From positions 33,106,053-33,170,052 of the forward strand of contig OY821775.1 in the NCBI GenBank assembly GCA_963682175.1: a stretch of DNA of 64,000 bases. Direction: 5' to 3'. The translations under genes were made by a program, and so were the position numbers. This DNA comes from Triglochin maritima. Its lineage: Eukaryota > Streptophyta > Magnoliopsida > Alismatales > Juncaginaceae. Of this stretch, positions 1 through 9,817 are shown piece by piece; the stretch's first letter is position 1, and the number at the start of each line of letters is the position of its first letter. The notes beneath the pieces were generated by a model. The model saw nothing but the letters and a program-made list of their open reading frames with translations, was not told where the DNA came from and ran no database searches.

Positions 1-396
1 GCCCACGCATGCGTATTCTGGCCCCGCGTGGTGTCATGTTCCCTTTCCAAGTGCATTGACCCACTCTTGAGGTTCCCATTTGATGTCTTTTGACAAATGA
101 AGATGGGAACTTATGTTTGTACATAGTTATATAAAAAAAAGAAAAAAAAGAAAAAAAGAAAAAAAAAAGAGTACAATAAAAGACTCCTTCAGTGAGCATC
201 GATTGTTGTGAGCCCCAACCCTTGTGTATTTGGGCTCCACTTCTTTCACGTATTTGTATCCCTTCTTTAGCATCTCACAGGTTTTGAGGGAAGTTGGGTT
301 GTGTCCATCAACATAGCCATGAACTTCCTTGTGTACTTCACGTTGGTGAGATCTCTTCTGTTTCATGCATGCATCCATGTAGTATCTTGCTTGCAT

Positions 397-433
397 TCAT
401 TGAGGACAATGCATGAAGTAGGTGTGGGGGGTG
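397..433 (+). other. Internal polypurine-like motif of the Athila 3' region
   Basis: A CATTGAGGACAATGCATGA block is followed by AGGTGTGGGGGG. It closely resembles the true polypurine tract before the LTR (2242-2256) but lies about 1.8 kb upstream of it. The same motif follows the Gag-protease stop at about 35850-35890 and 42005-42045, and is recognisable on the minus strand near 18345-18400. A second priming site or a structural signal is possible; the role is inferred. Confidence 0.55.
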
Positions 434-1035
434 TTTTACGTGTGTACATAGTCGAGTCTTTTCTTTTGATTTTGCTTTCTTTTGTTTACATGTTTAGGGT
501 CATGTTAGTGTGATGCATTTAATATCGATATATCTGCTTGCCATGATCCTTGGGTGACTTGTCTTCTTTTGCTTGCCTAGTGCTTCAAAATTTTCACATT
601 TCTTTCAAAATCTTCATGTGTTTTCGAAAGAAAATGTTTTGTGGGTTTTGCGTGTGTTTAGCATGTGCAAAACCGTTGAGAGGCAAAGTAAAAAGAAAGC
701 TCCCAAAATTGTCTTGAACTTGATGCATTAGGATATCTAGTACGTGGCTTTAGGATTTATCGAGTCGTTAGGATGCACCCCAGTTTTCCTTTGGGGTTGA
801 GTAATCATAGGGTTTCAGTGCTCAAACATTCAAAGAAGTCCACCCTGAACCTAGTGAGTCAATAATTCGTGTTTGTTAATTTAGGAAGTTTGTTGTAGTC
901 AAGGACCCTCTTAATCTTGTTGGGAGACATTAGTGTAGGGGTTTTGGTTCATGTGTAGATAAGAAATAAGTGAGTAGATGTTCTCTCTTCTCGCACGGCT
1001 CCTATCACTCGGGAAAGTAGGTCTGAGGGGACTTT

Positions 1036-2104
1036 GTGCCTGGTGCTTTCGAGTCATCTGACTTGGGATGCGCCGACCGAACTCCCGTTACACGGGTGGT
1101 AGGGATTGCCCTATGTGGAGATTTGGGAAAAGGTGTACGTGATAGTGTAAGTCCTCATGGGCAATGATGCACGAAACCTGACCCTGGGAGAATGAAGCTC
1201 CAACTAATAAAAAGAAAAAAAAAGAAGAAAAAAAAATGTGTGAAAAGAAACAAAAAGAAAAAAAAAATGGTAATGCAAATAAGAACCTTAATGGACCTTA
1301 CACTTTGTATCACTTGAGGATCTTGAGGTTGTCCATGTCTTTCACTTAATTCCTTTTTTAACTAACACGAATGGTTCATTAGGGTAGAGGTGTGGACTGA
1401 TCACCTATATAGAGTCGGCCCGTAGCATTACCGCGTCCATTGATCGACAAAATATTTCCAACGAGTCGAGGTCTAGATTGAATAATGCATCTTGTTCAGA
1501 TTTTGTGGGTATATCCGCTGAAAACCCTCAGGAGACAACACTCCTCAACTCCTTGTTGCCAAGGAGGAGGAGTGTTGTCTCCTGAGGGTTTTGTGCCTGG
1601 TGCTTTCGAGTCATCTGACTTGGGATGCGCCGACCGAACTCCCGTTACACGGGTGGTAGGGATTGCCCTATGTGGAGATTTGGGGAAAGGTGTACGTGAT
1701 AGTGTAAGTCCTCATGGGCAATGATGCACGAAACCTGACCCTGGGAGAATGAAGCTCCAACTAATAAAAAGAAAAAAAAAGAAGAAAAAAAAAATGTGTG
1801 AAAAGAAACAAAAAGAAAAAAAAAATGGTAATGCAAATAAGAACCTTAATGGACCTTACACTTTGTATCACTTGAGGATCTTGAGGTTGTCCATGTCTTT
1901 CACTTAATTCCTTTTTTAACTAACACGAATGGTTCATTAGGGTAGAGGTGTGGACTGATCACCTATATAGAGTCGGCCCGTAGCATTACCGCGTCCATTG
2001 ATCGACAAAATATTTCCAACGAGTCGAGGTCTAGATTGAATAATGCATCTTGTTCAGATTTTGTGGGTATATCCGCTGAAAACCCTCAGGAGACAACACT
2101 CCTC
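1036..2104 (+). repeat. Tandem duplication (about 511 bp, two copies) in the Athila 3' region
   Basis: Copy 1 is 1036-1546 and copy 2 is 1593 to about 2104. By eye they differ by one substitution and one base in an A-tract, so the duplication is recent. Between them sits 1549-1592, an inverted copy of 2079-2122. Both junctions show a few bases of homology, as expected of a polymerase template switch. The unit carries conserved 3'-region blocks, including the CCCGTTACACGGG segment also present near 53260. Confidence 0.85.
1521..1592. repeat. Perfect inverted repeat, 26-bp arms, 20-bp spacer
   Basis: Arms 1521-1546 and 1567-1592 are exact reverse complements. The spacer contains a further stem (CTCCTT/AAGGAG), so the whole 72 nt can fold into one hairpin. 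It arose at the junction of the tandem duplication, where 44 nt of the region just before the LTR were copied in inverted orientation. Confidence 0.9.
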
Positions 2105-2155
2105 CTCCTTGGCAACAAGGAGGTTTAACGGCTTGTTGCACGTGCTAAGTGCAAC
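2079..2155 (+). other. Three-hairpin conserved block upstream of the polypurine tract
   Basis: Three short stems follow in series. H1 is AGGAG/CTCCT at 2088-2103. H2 is CCTCCTT/AAGGAGG at 2104-2123 with loop GGCAAC. H3 is GTTGCAC/GTGCAAC at 2135-2155 with loop GTGCTAA. Equivalent blocks lie at about 36719-36795, 42874-42950 and 53673-53745 in other elements. Loops and stems vary there, but H3 pairing is kept (one copy uses a G-U pair) and H2 keeps at least five pairs. The consistent position about 100-180 bp before the 3' LTR suggests a cis-acting RNA element. This is inference. Confidence 0.55.
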
Positions 2156-2241
2156 CGTGATTCCTACGAAAGTGAGTTAGGATTTCTTGTTTTTCGTATG
2201 CTTTTTCCTTTCTTTGTTTTGCTCGAGACTAGCAAAAACTT

Positions 2242-2256
2242 AGGTGTGGGGGTATT
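2242..2256 (+). other. Polypurine tract of the 3' LTR
   Basis: AGGTGTGGGGGTATT directly precedes the TGATTGA start of the LTR. The same tract precedes the LTRs at 36892 and 43047 and, on the minus strand, the LTR ending at 17653. In LTR retrotransposons this is the primer site for plus-strand DNA synthesis. Confidence 0.8.
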
Positions 2257-3810
2257 TGATTGACATCATTTCATGCTCATATTTGTATCTTATATCCATT
2301 ATCTTACACCTAAGCAATGCTACATGACGAGTTTTATGTTTAGTTTTCAGGAATAAAGAGGTTTGAAGAGAAGAGTCATGAAAGGACCCAAAAGCTGGGA
2401 AAAAAGACTGAATGGTGAGATCTAGGGACCAAGATGCAAAGGAGAAGGACCTGAATGTAAGACAGAAGGACCTAAGAGCAAAACAGGATACTTCACACCA
2501 TCATGGGGAGTATTTTACCAATTCTATTCGGGTCGGAGCTCCAATAAGTCGAGTAACCGCATCAAAGACCAACAATACCAGAAAGCAAAGCCCACAACAA
2601 ATTCCAACACGATCCGACAATTTTGAACCGCCAATTGGCGGTCTTGGACCGCTAATTGGCGGTCCATATTGCTCAGGATCCGTCGAAATTTCTCCTGGAC
2701 TTGTATTAATGTTCGTTTAGGCTATTTTTGGTATTGGTTTAGTCCCACATCGGGGGATTGTCCCCGATTAGCTTTTTCCATGCTTATAAATAGAACTCTT
2801 CACCTTCCATTGTAATTACCCATTGTTTGGTGGCATTCTCTCTACTAAGGAGTGAGCCTTGAAGCAATAACTCAAGGTGGAGAAGGATGCTACCTTCAAT
2901 GTGAGTCATTGTTAATAAAAGTTTATTTGTTTCTTTTAATCTTGTTTTGTTATGTTGTTTGTTTTGTGTGGGTTGCTTTACTTTGTTTAATTTCTTGTTT
3001 AGTAATTTTAGTATCTTAGTTAAATGTTTTCTTTACTTAGTCTAATCAGTAGTGTAATGAGTAGTTAGTAGTTCCATCCCCATTTGGGGGGTGCAGAAAT
3101 ATGTGATATAATTATGTAGTGTATTAAGTGTGTGTTATTTTTATCCATTGAGCTTTATATGATTTCCATAACCATTTAATGGGTCTCCACTCTTATCTTT
3201 GATATGCTAATGCTCTTGAATGAAGCTTAGCTTATGCTTTGATTAGTGGACCTATTTTATGGGGAATGATAAGGTTAGGATATGGATGAAGTTAATATTG
3301 CAAACACAATTTGTAATGTATGTGCTCTTGTTGCCTTTACCTTAGCTAATGTCTTGTATGTTTTAATGATGTAGTGAAATCTTAATTCATGTAGATGCAT
3401 AGTAGGGTATAGTCTTTATACTTGAGTTCATGTAGCTTCATTCCAATTATTGTCTTGTATGTTTTAATGATGTAGTCTTATCTTAATTCATGTAGAGGCA
3501 AAGTTGGATGTAGTTTTATGATTTCATGCACTACATGTTGTGAGGAGCTTAATGAACACACACACACTTCTTTATGTTCACATTATTTCTCTACCCCCTT
3601 TGGGGTTTAGTTTTATTGCTTATCTTCATTTCCTTTTGCATTCTAGTTTAGCATTGTAGTGTAGTTTAGTGTAACCAATCCTTTTCTCCTTTCTTTACCC
3701 CTTGCCTTCGCACAAACCAAGTGTCGACACACCTCCCAGTGGACGACCCGTATTTGCCACCGCTTCAACGCGGCCGTGCACTTGCGGTAGAAATATAAAA
3801 CGATCAATCA
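2257..3810 (+). repeat. 3' LTR of Athila-type element (family LTR-A, 1554 bp)
   Basis: Its ends are TGATTGA and TCAATCA. U3 carries GGACCTAA-like mini-repeats (about 2380-2475), then a palindrome ACCGCCAATTGGCGGT at 2627-2642 with an imperfect partner at 2647-2664, then a TAGTCCCACATCGG block and a TATA box at 2785. Other LTR-A copies are the solo LTRs at 18984-20529, 21078-22611 and 26108-27425, and the LTRs at 44594-46144 and about 48058-49210. Confidence 0.85.
2785..2792 (+). promoter_or_regulatory. TATA box of LTR-A
   Basis: TATAAATA lies about 530 bp into the LTR, just after the TAGTCCCACATCGG block. Every fuller LTR-A copy has this order, for example TATAAATA at 45122. It marks the likely retrotransposon promoter; activity is not known. 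Confidence 0.6.
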
Positions 3811-4991
3811 GGTGGCGAGGTATGAAGAAGGACGTTGCAGACTTTGTGTCGCGGTGTTTGGTCTGTCAACAGGTGAAGATCGAGCACCAGAGACCAGTGG
3901 GGCAGATGCAGAGGATTTAGTTGCCCGAGTGGAAGTGGGAGCACGTGACGATGGATTTTGTTACGGGGCTACCGAAGACACGGAGATTCCACGATGCGAT
4001 TTGGGTTATAGTCGATTGACTGACCAAGTCGGCGCATTTCTTAGCTATTAAGACCACTCTTGCTCTAGATGGTCTAGCTAAGTTATATATTGAGGAGATT
4101 GTCAGACTTCATGGTGTACCAGTCAGTATCATTTCAGATAGAGATCCCAGATTCACTTCGCGATTTTGGGAGAGTCTACACGGAGCACTGGGGACACGTC
4201 TGAAGTTTAGCACAGCTTTTCACCCACAGACAGATGGCCAGTCAGAGCGGAAGATACAGACATTGGAGGACATGCTGAGAGTGTGCTCACTCGACTGGGC
4301 TGGGCATTGGGATGAGCACTTGCCGTTGATAGAGTTCGCCTACAACAACAACTACCATTCGAGTATTGGGATGGCACCATATGAGGCATTATAAGGGAGG
4401 CCGTGTAGATCGCCAGTATGCTGGAGTGATGTGGGCGAGAGACAGCTAGTTGGACCTGACATTATACAGTTATATTCAGAGAAGGTTGACGTGATTCGGA
4501 GGCGACTAGCTACGGCGCAGAGCAGGCAGAAGAGTTATGCTGATACGCGGAGGCGTGAGCTGACTTTTGATGCAGGAGATAATGTTTTCCTGAAGATCTC
4601 ACCTTCCAGAGGGGTGATGAGATTCTGGAAGAAGGGGAAGTTGAGTCCGAGGTATGTCAGACCTTTTGAGATATTGGATCGAGTCGGGGACGTGGCATAT
4701 AGGATTGCCTAACCGCCACAGTTCGCAGGTCTTCACAACGTCTTCCATGTTTCTATGCTGAGGAAGTACGTGGCCGATCCAGCTCATGTGATAGAGATAG
4801 CAGTGCCAGAGATGCAGCAGGATTTGTCATTAGATGAGAGACCAGTTGAGATTGTGGATCATATGGTACATCAGCTCAGGAGGAGAGCGATTCCGATGGT
4901 GAAGGTCAGGTGGCAGCATCACAGTGTCAGAGAGGCTACCTGGGAGATAGAGGAGGATGTCAGGAAGCAGTATCCAGAGTTATTCCGGTAA
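3811..4991 (+). pseudogene. Chromovirus (Del/Tekay-like Ty3/gypsy) integrase with C-terminal chromodomain, 5'-truncated
   Basis: One reading frame runs from an integrase zinc-binding end (CLVCQQVK) through the catalytic core: the first Asp in MDFVTGLPK, the second in ISDRDPRF, the Glu in TDGQSERK. It continues through the C-terminal integrase region to a chromodomain-like tail (PMVKVRWQHH, ATWEIEEDV). In-frame stops occur after MQRI, in VIVD*LTKSA, after PYEAL and after YRIA. Some are C-to-T type changes such as CGA to TGA, as expected of methylated, silent DNA. Reverse transcriptase, RNase H and protease are missing because the Athila element ends at 3810. The chromodomain suggests chromatin-targeted integration when the element was active. 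Confidence 0.85.
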
Positions 4992-5027
4992 GTCAGTTGT
5001 TCCAAATTTCGTGGACGAAATTCCTTT

Positions 5028-5040
5028 AAGGAGGGTAGAT
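5028..5040 (+). other. Polypurine tract of the chromovirus
   Basis: AAGGAGGGTAGAT sits between the integrase stop (4989-4991) and the LTR start at 5041. This is the expected place for the plus-strand primer and fixes the LTR boundary. Confidence 0.8.
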
Positions 5041-6910
5041 TGTAATAACCTTGATCTAAAACACCCTAATTAACTAAACTAAACCTAATTAACCTAATTA
5101 AGCCGTGAATAGTGAAACATGAGGTGGAGGATTGGATAAGATTTGGAATTGATATAAATAGAGGTGTTAGGTTTAATTAAAACGTTTTCTTCATAACTTG
5201 GTTTCTTCAGAGAGTGAGAGAGGCGAATTTGGGGAAGAAGGAGAAGAAGAAGAGGAGAAGAAGAAGAAGTTGGGTGGAGATTGCCAAAGCTTGGGAGGCA
5301 TCCACGAGCTTCAATAAGGTATGCCAAGTCTTCAATATAACTCACTTAAGCTTTGTGAGTGTTGGGGATCGACGTTGGTCTCGAATTCCCCGTCGGATTT
5401 CAACCTGATCAGAGGTTGAAGACGACGATCGGTCAACTGGTGCCTGTGGGCAGTCGACCGATCCTATTAATATATTGATTTGCATCCGCAAACGGTCGAA
5501 CGATGTCTATGGATGGTCGACCGTAATGCCAGATTTGTGCGGGAAAAATGGTTGATGCTGTTATCGGTCGAACGGGTCCACTTAGCCGGTCGACCGAAAC
5601 AATGAGAATAGGTCGGTTTGGGATTTTTGACTTATTAAACGGTCGAACGCCCTTAACCTTGTTTGACCGATCGATTCGATGCTAAGTCGGTTGGGAGCTT
5701 TGACCATTAAAACGGTCGACCGCTCTTTAACTTTCGGTCGACTGACTGAGCATTTAATTAAGCAGTAGAGTGCCTGTGTTGTTTCGGTTGAACTGTATTT
5801 CAGTTCCGGTCGACCGAATAAGACTTGGGCAAAATGCTGAAATCCCTGTTATCGGTTGAACGGCCCCTTGGTTCGACCGATCGGATATATATTATAAAAT
5901 TGGTATAGCGTTGACCATCCAAACGGTCGACCGCTAGATGACTTTTGTTCGACCGATTGGTCGATAATTCGGTTGGCGTGGTTCGACCGATACACTTGTT
6001 TGTACAGTACCGAGTACTGTGTGGAAGACCGGTCGACCGGTGTGCTTGTAGCGGTCGACCGATCTGCCGCAGGTTGGTGGATTTATCCACACGCGATCCG
6101 TTGAGTATAGGTCGACTACCGACTCCGAGGCGACGGTCGATTACCAACCTTGAGAGCGACGGATTTCACCTTGGACGAGGGCATATTATTATTGTCCTCT
6201 CATATCGAGCGGGGTGTGAGAGACGAGTGTCGTAAACCTTAGGTTGTTTACTGGGGTTTGTCGGTAGGCCGAGGATGTCCAGCAGGGTGCACGTCTGGCG
6301 GCTCTTGGGGGAGCAGCGGCTGTCGTCTGACCCGAGTTGTGTATTCGGCGGGCTGACTCGCTCCTGGGGTAGTGGCGTAGTGCCAGGGTTCCTTTCTGCA
6401 CTTTTGGGGAGCAGTGGTGCCGACTGACCCATGTGAGGCAGCAGTGGACTGACTTGACCCTTGTGATTGCAGGAGTGGTTCAGTACCGCGGAGGCGGAGA
6501 GGGGCATTATTGTTGGCCCAAGGTGGATGATCATGTGCATTGCATTGCATTGTCTTTAATTCCATTTTGTATTTTAGGAGGTTTGGCATACGGGGTTCCT
6601 GCAGGGAACTCAGGCATGTTTCAATTGTTTGCATTTCAGGTAGGGAGCAGATTTAGAGTCGAGGTGGTGACCGAGGAGGGTGCCGCCGGGATTAGATCTT
6701 GTCTTCCTTTTATATCTTTTGTTGAGGTAGTGATTACATGTATATTCATTTTTGTTGTAATCAAAGTTGACTCATATGTATAGTTTGACTTCCACGTGGA
6801 TCTATATCTTTATATATATATTTCGTCTTGTTGTTTCGTGACGTGCCCAGTGTTGACCGTTGACGGTCTTTTATATTGTTCAAATTTTCTGCTGTTTTCG
6901 GGACGTTACA
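5041..6910 (+). repeat. 3' LTR of the chromovirus (1870 bp)
   Basis: The LTR starts TGTAATAACC and ends GGGACGTTACA, giving inverted ends TGTAA/TTACA. A TATA box (TATAAATA) lies at 5153-5160. Downstream, about 5440-6130, is a dense array of CGGTCGACCG-type palindromes. The right flank starts GTTAT, the candidate target duplication, but the 5' LTR is not in the window. Confidence 0.85.
5440..6130. repeat. CGGTCGACCG palindrome array in the chromovirus LTR
   Basis: Full or near-full copies of CGGTCGACCG occur near 5456, 5517, 5587, 5714, 5807, 5923, 6032 and 6052. Variants such as GGTCGAACG, GGTTGAAC and GTTCGACCG lie between them. Spacing is irregular, about 20-130 bp, so this is not a true satellite. 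The motif is its own reverse complement, so translated ORFs here show GRP/VDR strings on both strands and are not genes. The same motif fills parts of two unrelated LTR families in this window. Confidence 0.8.
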
Positions 6911-7990
6911 GTTATACCTCACACGCTCAACCCGATCCACCACCTTATCACCTTCCATGCCCATCAACGACCTACCATCACCCACATCAAATGTCTCAGT
7001 CCCATACCAACCAACCTCCTCGGGCCTCATCATCGGGTTATTCTAGTCAGACTCCACCCTAGTAGTTGATTGACCCCCAGGATTGACTTTAAGCAAACCC
7101 TTCAAATGTTCATGTAGAGCACGTAAACCAAGCTTGCAGCCAACAACACGTTGGTCAAAGCTTTGAAAGTGTAAGTCAGCCAGTTGGCTCACCAGCTCAA
7201 TGAATGTGAGAAGGGACAGTTGTTGTGTCAACCTGTGGTGAACCCCATGGGTCAACCTATTCAAGCCAGACAGAATGTGCACAACATTGATGATAACCAT
7301 TCCCAACATGCAAATGTTGTCCATACTTGAGATTGAAACTCCTACTTTTGATGCCTTTGTACCTAAGGCACCTTTCCCACATAGGTTGGCAAACAAACAT
7401 GATGAACGATGGAACAAAATTGTTGAGGTACTTGGGCAGGTCAAGGTGAGAATTCCATTTTTGGATGTTTTTCAGCTAATGTCATTGTATACCAAGTTCC
7501 TTAAGAATCTTTGTACACAAAATAGGAGAATAAATGTCCTTAAAAAGACCTTTTTGGTTGCCCATATACGATCGATCTTGAAAAAACCCATGCAAGTTAA
7601 ATAGAAGGACCACGGTTGTCCTACTATTGCATGTGTGATCGAGGATGTGACAAACCATCGAGCTTTGCTGGATTTGGGAGCATCGGTAAACCTCCTCTCT
7701 TACTCTATCTATGTCAACCTAGGAATAAGCAATCTTAAGCCTACTAGGACTACCCTCCAGTTGGCTAATAGATATGTCAAAATTCCACGTGGGAGTGTGC
7801 AAGATGTTCTTATTAAAGTGGGGAGTTTGTATTCCTAGTTGATTTCATCATTGTGGAATTGTTCGCAGTTGATACAAACCCACAAGGTTAAATTCCAGTG
7901 ATCCTCGGGAGCCCATTCCTCACGACATTTAATTGTTTAATCAATTGTCACAATGGCTTATGGAGGTTGTCCTTTAGAAACCTCATGACA
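6911..7990 (+). pseudogene. Degenerate Athila-type Gag C-terminus and aspartic protease
   Basis: A proline- and glutamine-rich Gag tail, broken by several stops, leads into a segment at 7335-7604 (FDAFVPKAPFPHRL, then a KFLKNLCT block). This resembles residues just before the protease in the intact ORF at 39528-41942. The protease follows at 7635-7838 with LLDLGASVNLL, where the first Asp of DLGAS is the catalytic residue. The frame breaks before the ILGRPFL-like flap region, which is still recognisable near 7900. Not functional. Confidence 0.8.
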
Positions 7991-9374
7991 TATTTCAACA
8001 TCTTTACTCCTGGTAAGTAACCTAGTTCCTTCAACGATCTAGTTCACGCCAATCTCATTTTGGACACATATTATTGAGGTGCCCGATGACCAAGTTGCGA
8101 ATTAAGATGATCTTGAGAAATCCCCCTCTCAGCCTCTTGGTGAGGAGGCACATTTGGGTGCTTTATCTTCTTACCCCTTGGCCTTTGCACCACTTGAGCT
8201 TAGTTTAGAATCCAACAAAGGACCCACCTATGGTCGAGCATAAAAAACTCCCTGATAACCTCAAATAACTCATTGGCGGATAATGAGACCTTGTCACTCA
8301 TTATCGCTTCTGATTTTGCATAAGAACAAGAAACTGCCCTTAAGAAGTTGCTCTTGGAACACAATGAGGCTATCGGTTGGTCCTCCAAGGATATCAAGGG
8401 AATCAACGCTAGTATTTTCCCACATTGGATCCTCATAGAAAAGAATTCTAGGCCCTGTCGGGACCTACAACAAAGATTGAATCCTGTACAGAAAGAAGTC
8501 GTCCAAAAATAGGTTCTTAAGTCCTAGGATTGTGGTATAATATATCTCATTTCTGATAGTTCATAGGTGTGTCCTATCCATGTGGTTCCCAAGAAGTTAG
8601 ACGTGACGGGGTTTGAGAATGAACATAATGAGCTTATACCAACACATTTGCAAACTAACTTGCGAGTTTGCATTGATTATCGCAAGTTCCATGCGGCAAT
8701 ATGGAAAGATCATTCCCATTGCCATTCATTGATAAGATGTTGGAGAGATTTGCCGGACATGAATACTATTGTTTTCTAGATGGATACTCTGACTACAACA
8801 AAATTCCCATCACTCCCGAGGATCAAGAGAAAACCACATTTACGTGTCCCTTTGGCACATTCTCTTACCATCGCATGCCCTTTGGGTTATGTAATGCACT
8901 GACAACAATACAAAGGTTTATGATTAGTATCTTCTCTGATATAGTGGAGTGTTTCCTTGAGATTTTCATGGACGACTTCTCCATATTTGGCACTTCCTTC
9001 GATGAGTGCCTTCATCACTTGGGCCTTGTCCTGAAGTAATGCCATGAGAAGAACCTTGCTCTAAATTGGGAGAAATGTCACTTCATGGTTAAGAGAGGGA
9101 TCGTACTTCGACATGTGGTCAGCAATAGGGGAATTGAGGTCGATCCCGCTAAAGTGGGTCTTGTTGCGAATCTCCCACTGCCACGTAAAAGGGGCCCCAT
9201 AACAAGAATATCTGTGTTGTTTTGGGGCATGTAGGATTCTACTGGTCGTTCATTCGGGATATTTGTAAAATTGCTTGACCTCTCACCGTTTTGTTGGCTA
9301 AGGAAGTCAATTTTGAGTTCACACCGGATTCCCACCATGCCATTTTGACTCTGAAGAAAGAGCTAACTTCGGGT
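7991..9374 (+). pseudogene. Degenerate Athila-type reverse transcriptase and start of RNase H
   Basis: Positions 7991-8560 are a poorly conserved linker with many stops. RT spans about 8567-9200 in two frames: RVCIDYRKF, YYCFLDGYSDYN, the catalytic FMDDFSIFG block near 8970, and a thumb-like ALNWEKCHFMV. A frameshift lies between the two RT pieces at about 8700-8760 and more stops follow 9039. Sequence reminiscent of the RNase H start (VLLAKEVNFEF) ends at 9374, where a minus-strand LTR begins. The rest of RNase H and integrase were cut off by that insertion or lost. Confidence 0.8.
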
Positions 9375-9817
9375 TGATGTGTGGTTGAAATAGTTATAAT
9401 ACCGCAAGTGCACGACCACGATGAAGAGGTGGCAAGTACGGGTCAAGTCCACAGGGAGGTGTGTCATATCTGGTTCTTTAGAAATAGAGTGGGTAAGGAG
9501 AGGACAAGTGTTTGATTACGCTGACTAACTACACTAAATTATGAATGAATTAACAATTAAACTAAACCCCAATGGAGTGGAGGTGTGGAAGTGTGTAGGT
9601 ATGTGTATGTGTGAGTGGGTTTGTATTACATAATTCACAAGTGTGTAAAGAAGGTGATATCAATTAGAAACTAGTGTGGAGTCTAATTAACATTAACTAC
9701 ATTTACATGAATACATGACTAATATGGTTAGACATGAAGGTAAGATGAACTATAAGTTCTCAAGCATGAACGAAGTACCTAGTATGGACATTAGAACATC
9801 AATTAACCCATTCATAC
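9375..9817 (-). repeat. LTR-B, 3' part (left of the copia insertion)
   Basis: This is the 3' end of a minus-strand LTR. It ends with the cytosine- and CA-rich tail common to these gypsy LTRs: on the minus strand, GACCCGTACTTGCCACC followed by GTGCACTTGCGGT. It is continued by 16535-17653 on the other side of the copia element. CATAC at 9813-9817 is the target-site duplication. Confidence 0.8.

Larger units (their letters stand above)
1..3810 (+). mobile_element. Athila-type Ty3/gypsy element, 3' end (3' non-coding region plus 3' LTR)
   Basis: Positions 1-2256 are the non-coding region that lies between the coding part and the 3' LTR in this group. The same blocks recur at 35.8-36.9 kb, 41.9-43.0 kb and 52.95-53.84 kb (+) and at 17.65-18.8 kb (-). 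No coding sequence is visible; short ORFs here fall in A-rich tracts. The LTR at 2257-3810 begins TGATTGA and ends TCAATCA. The coding part and 5' LTR lie upstream of the window, so the target-site duplication cannot be tested. The element ends inside a chromovirus integrase, which suggests it inserted there. Confidence 0.8.

Noticed and set aside
5440..6130. CRISPR-like or satellite array
   Set aside because: Spacing is irregular, the motif is only 10 bp and palindromic, copies vary, and the context is a plant LTR.
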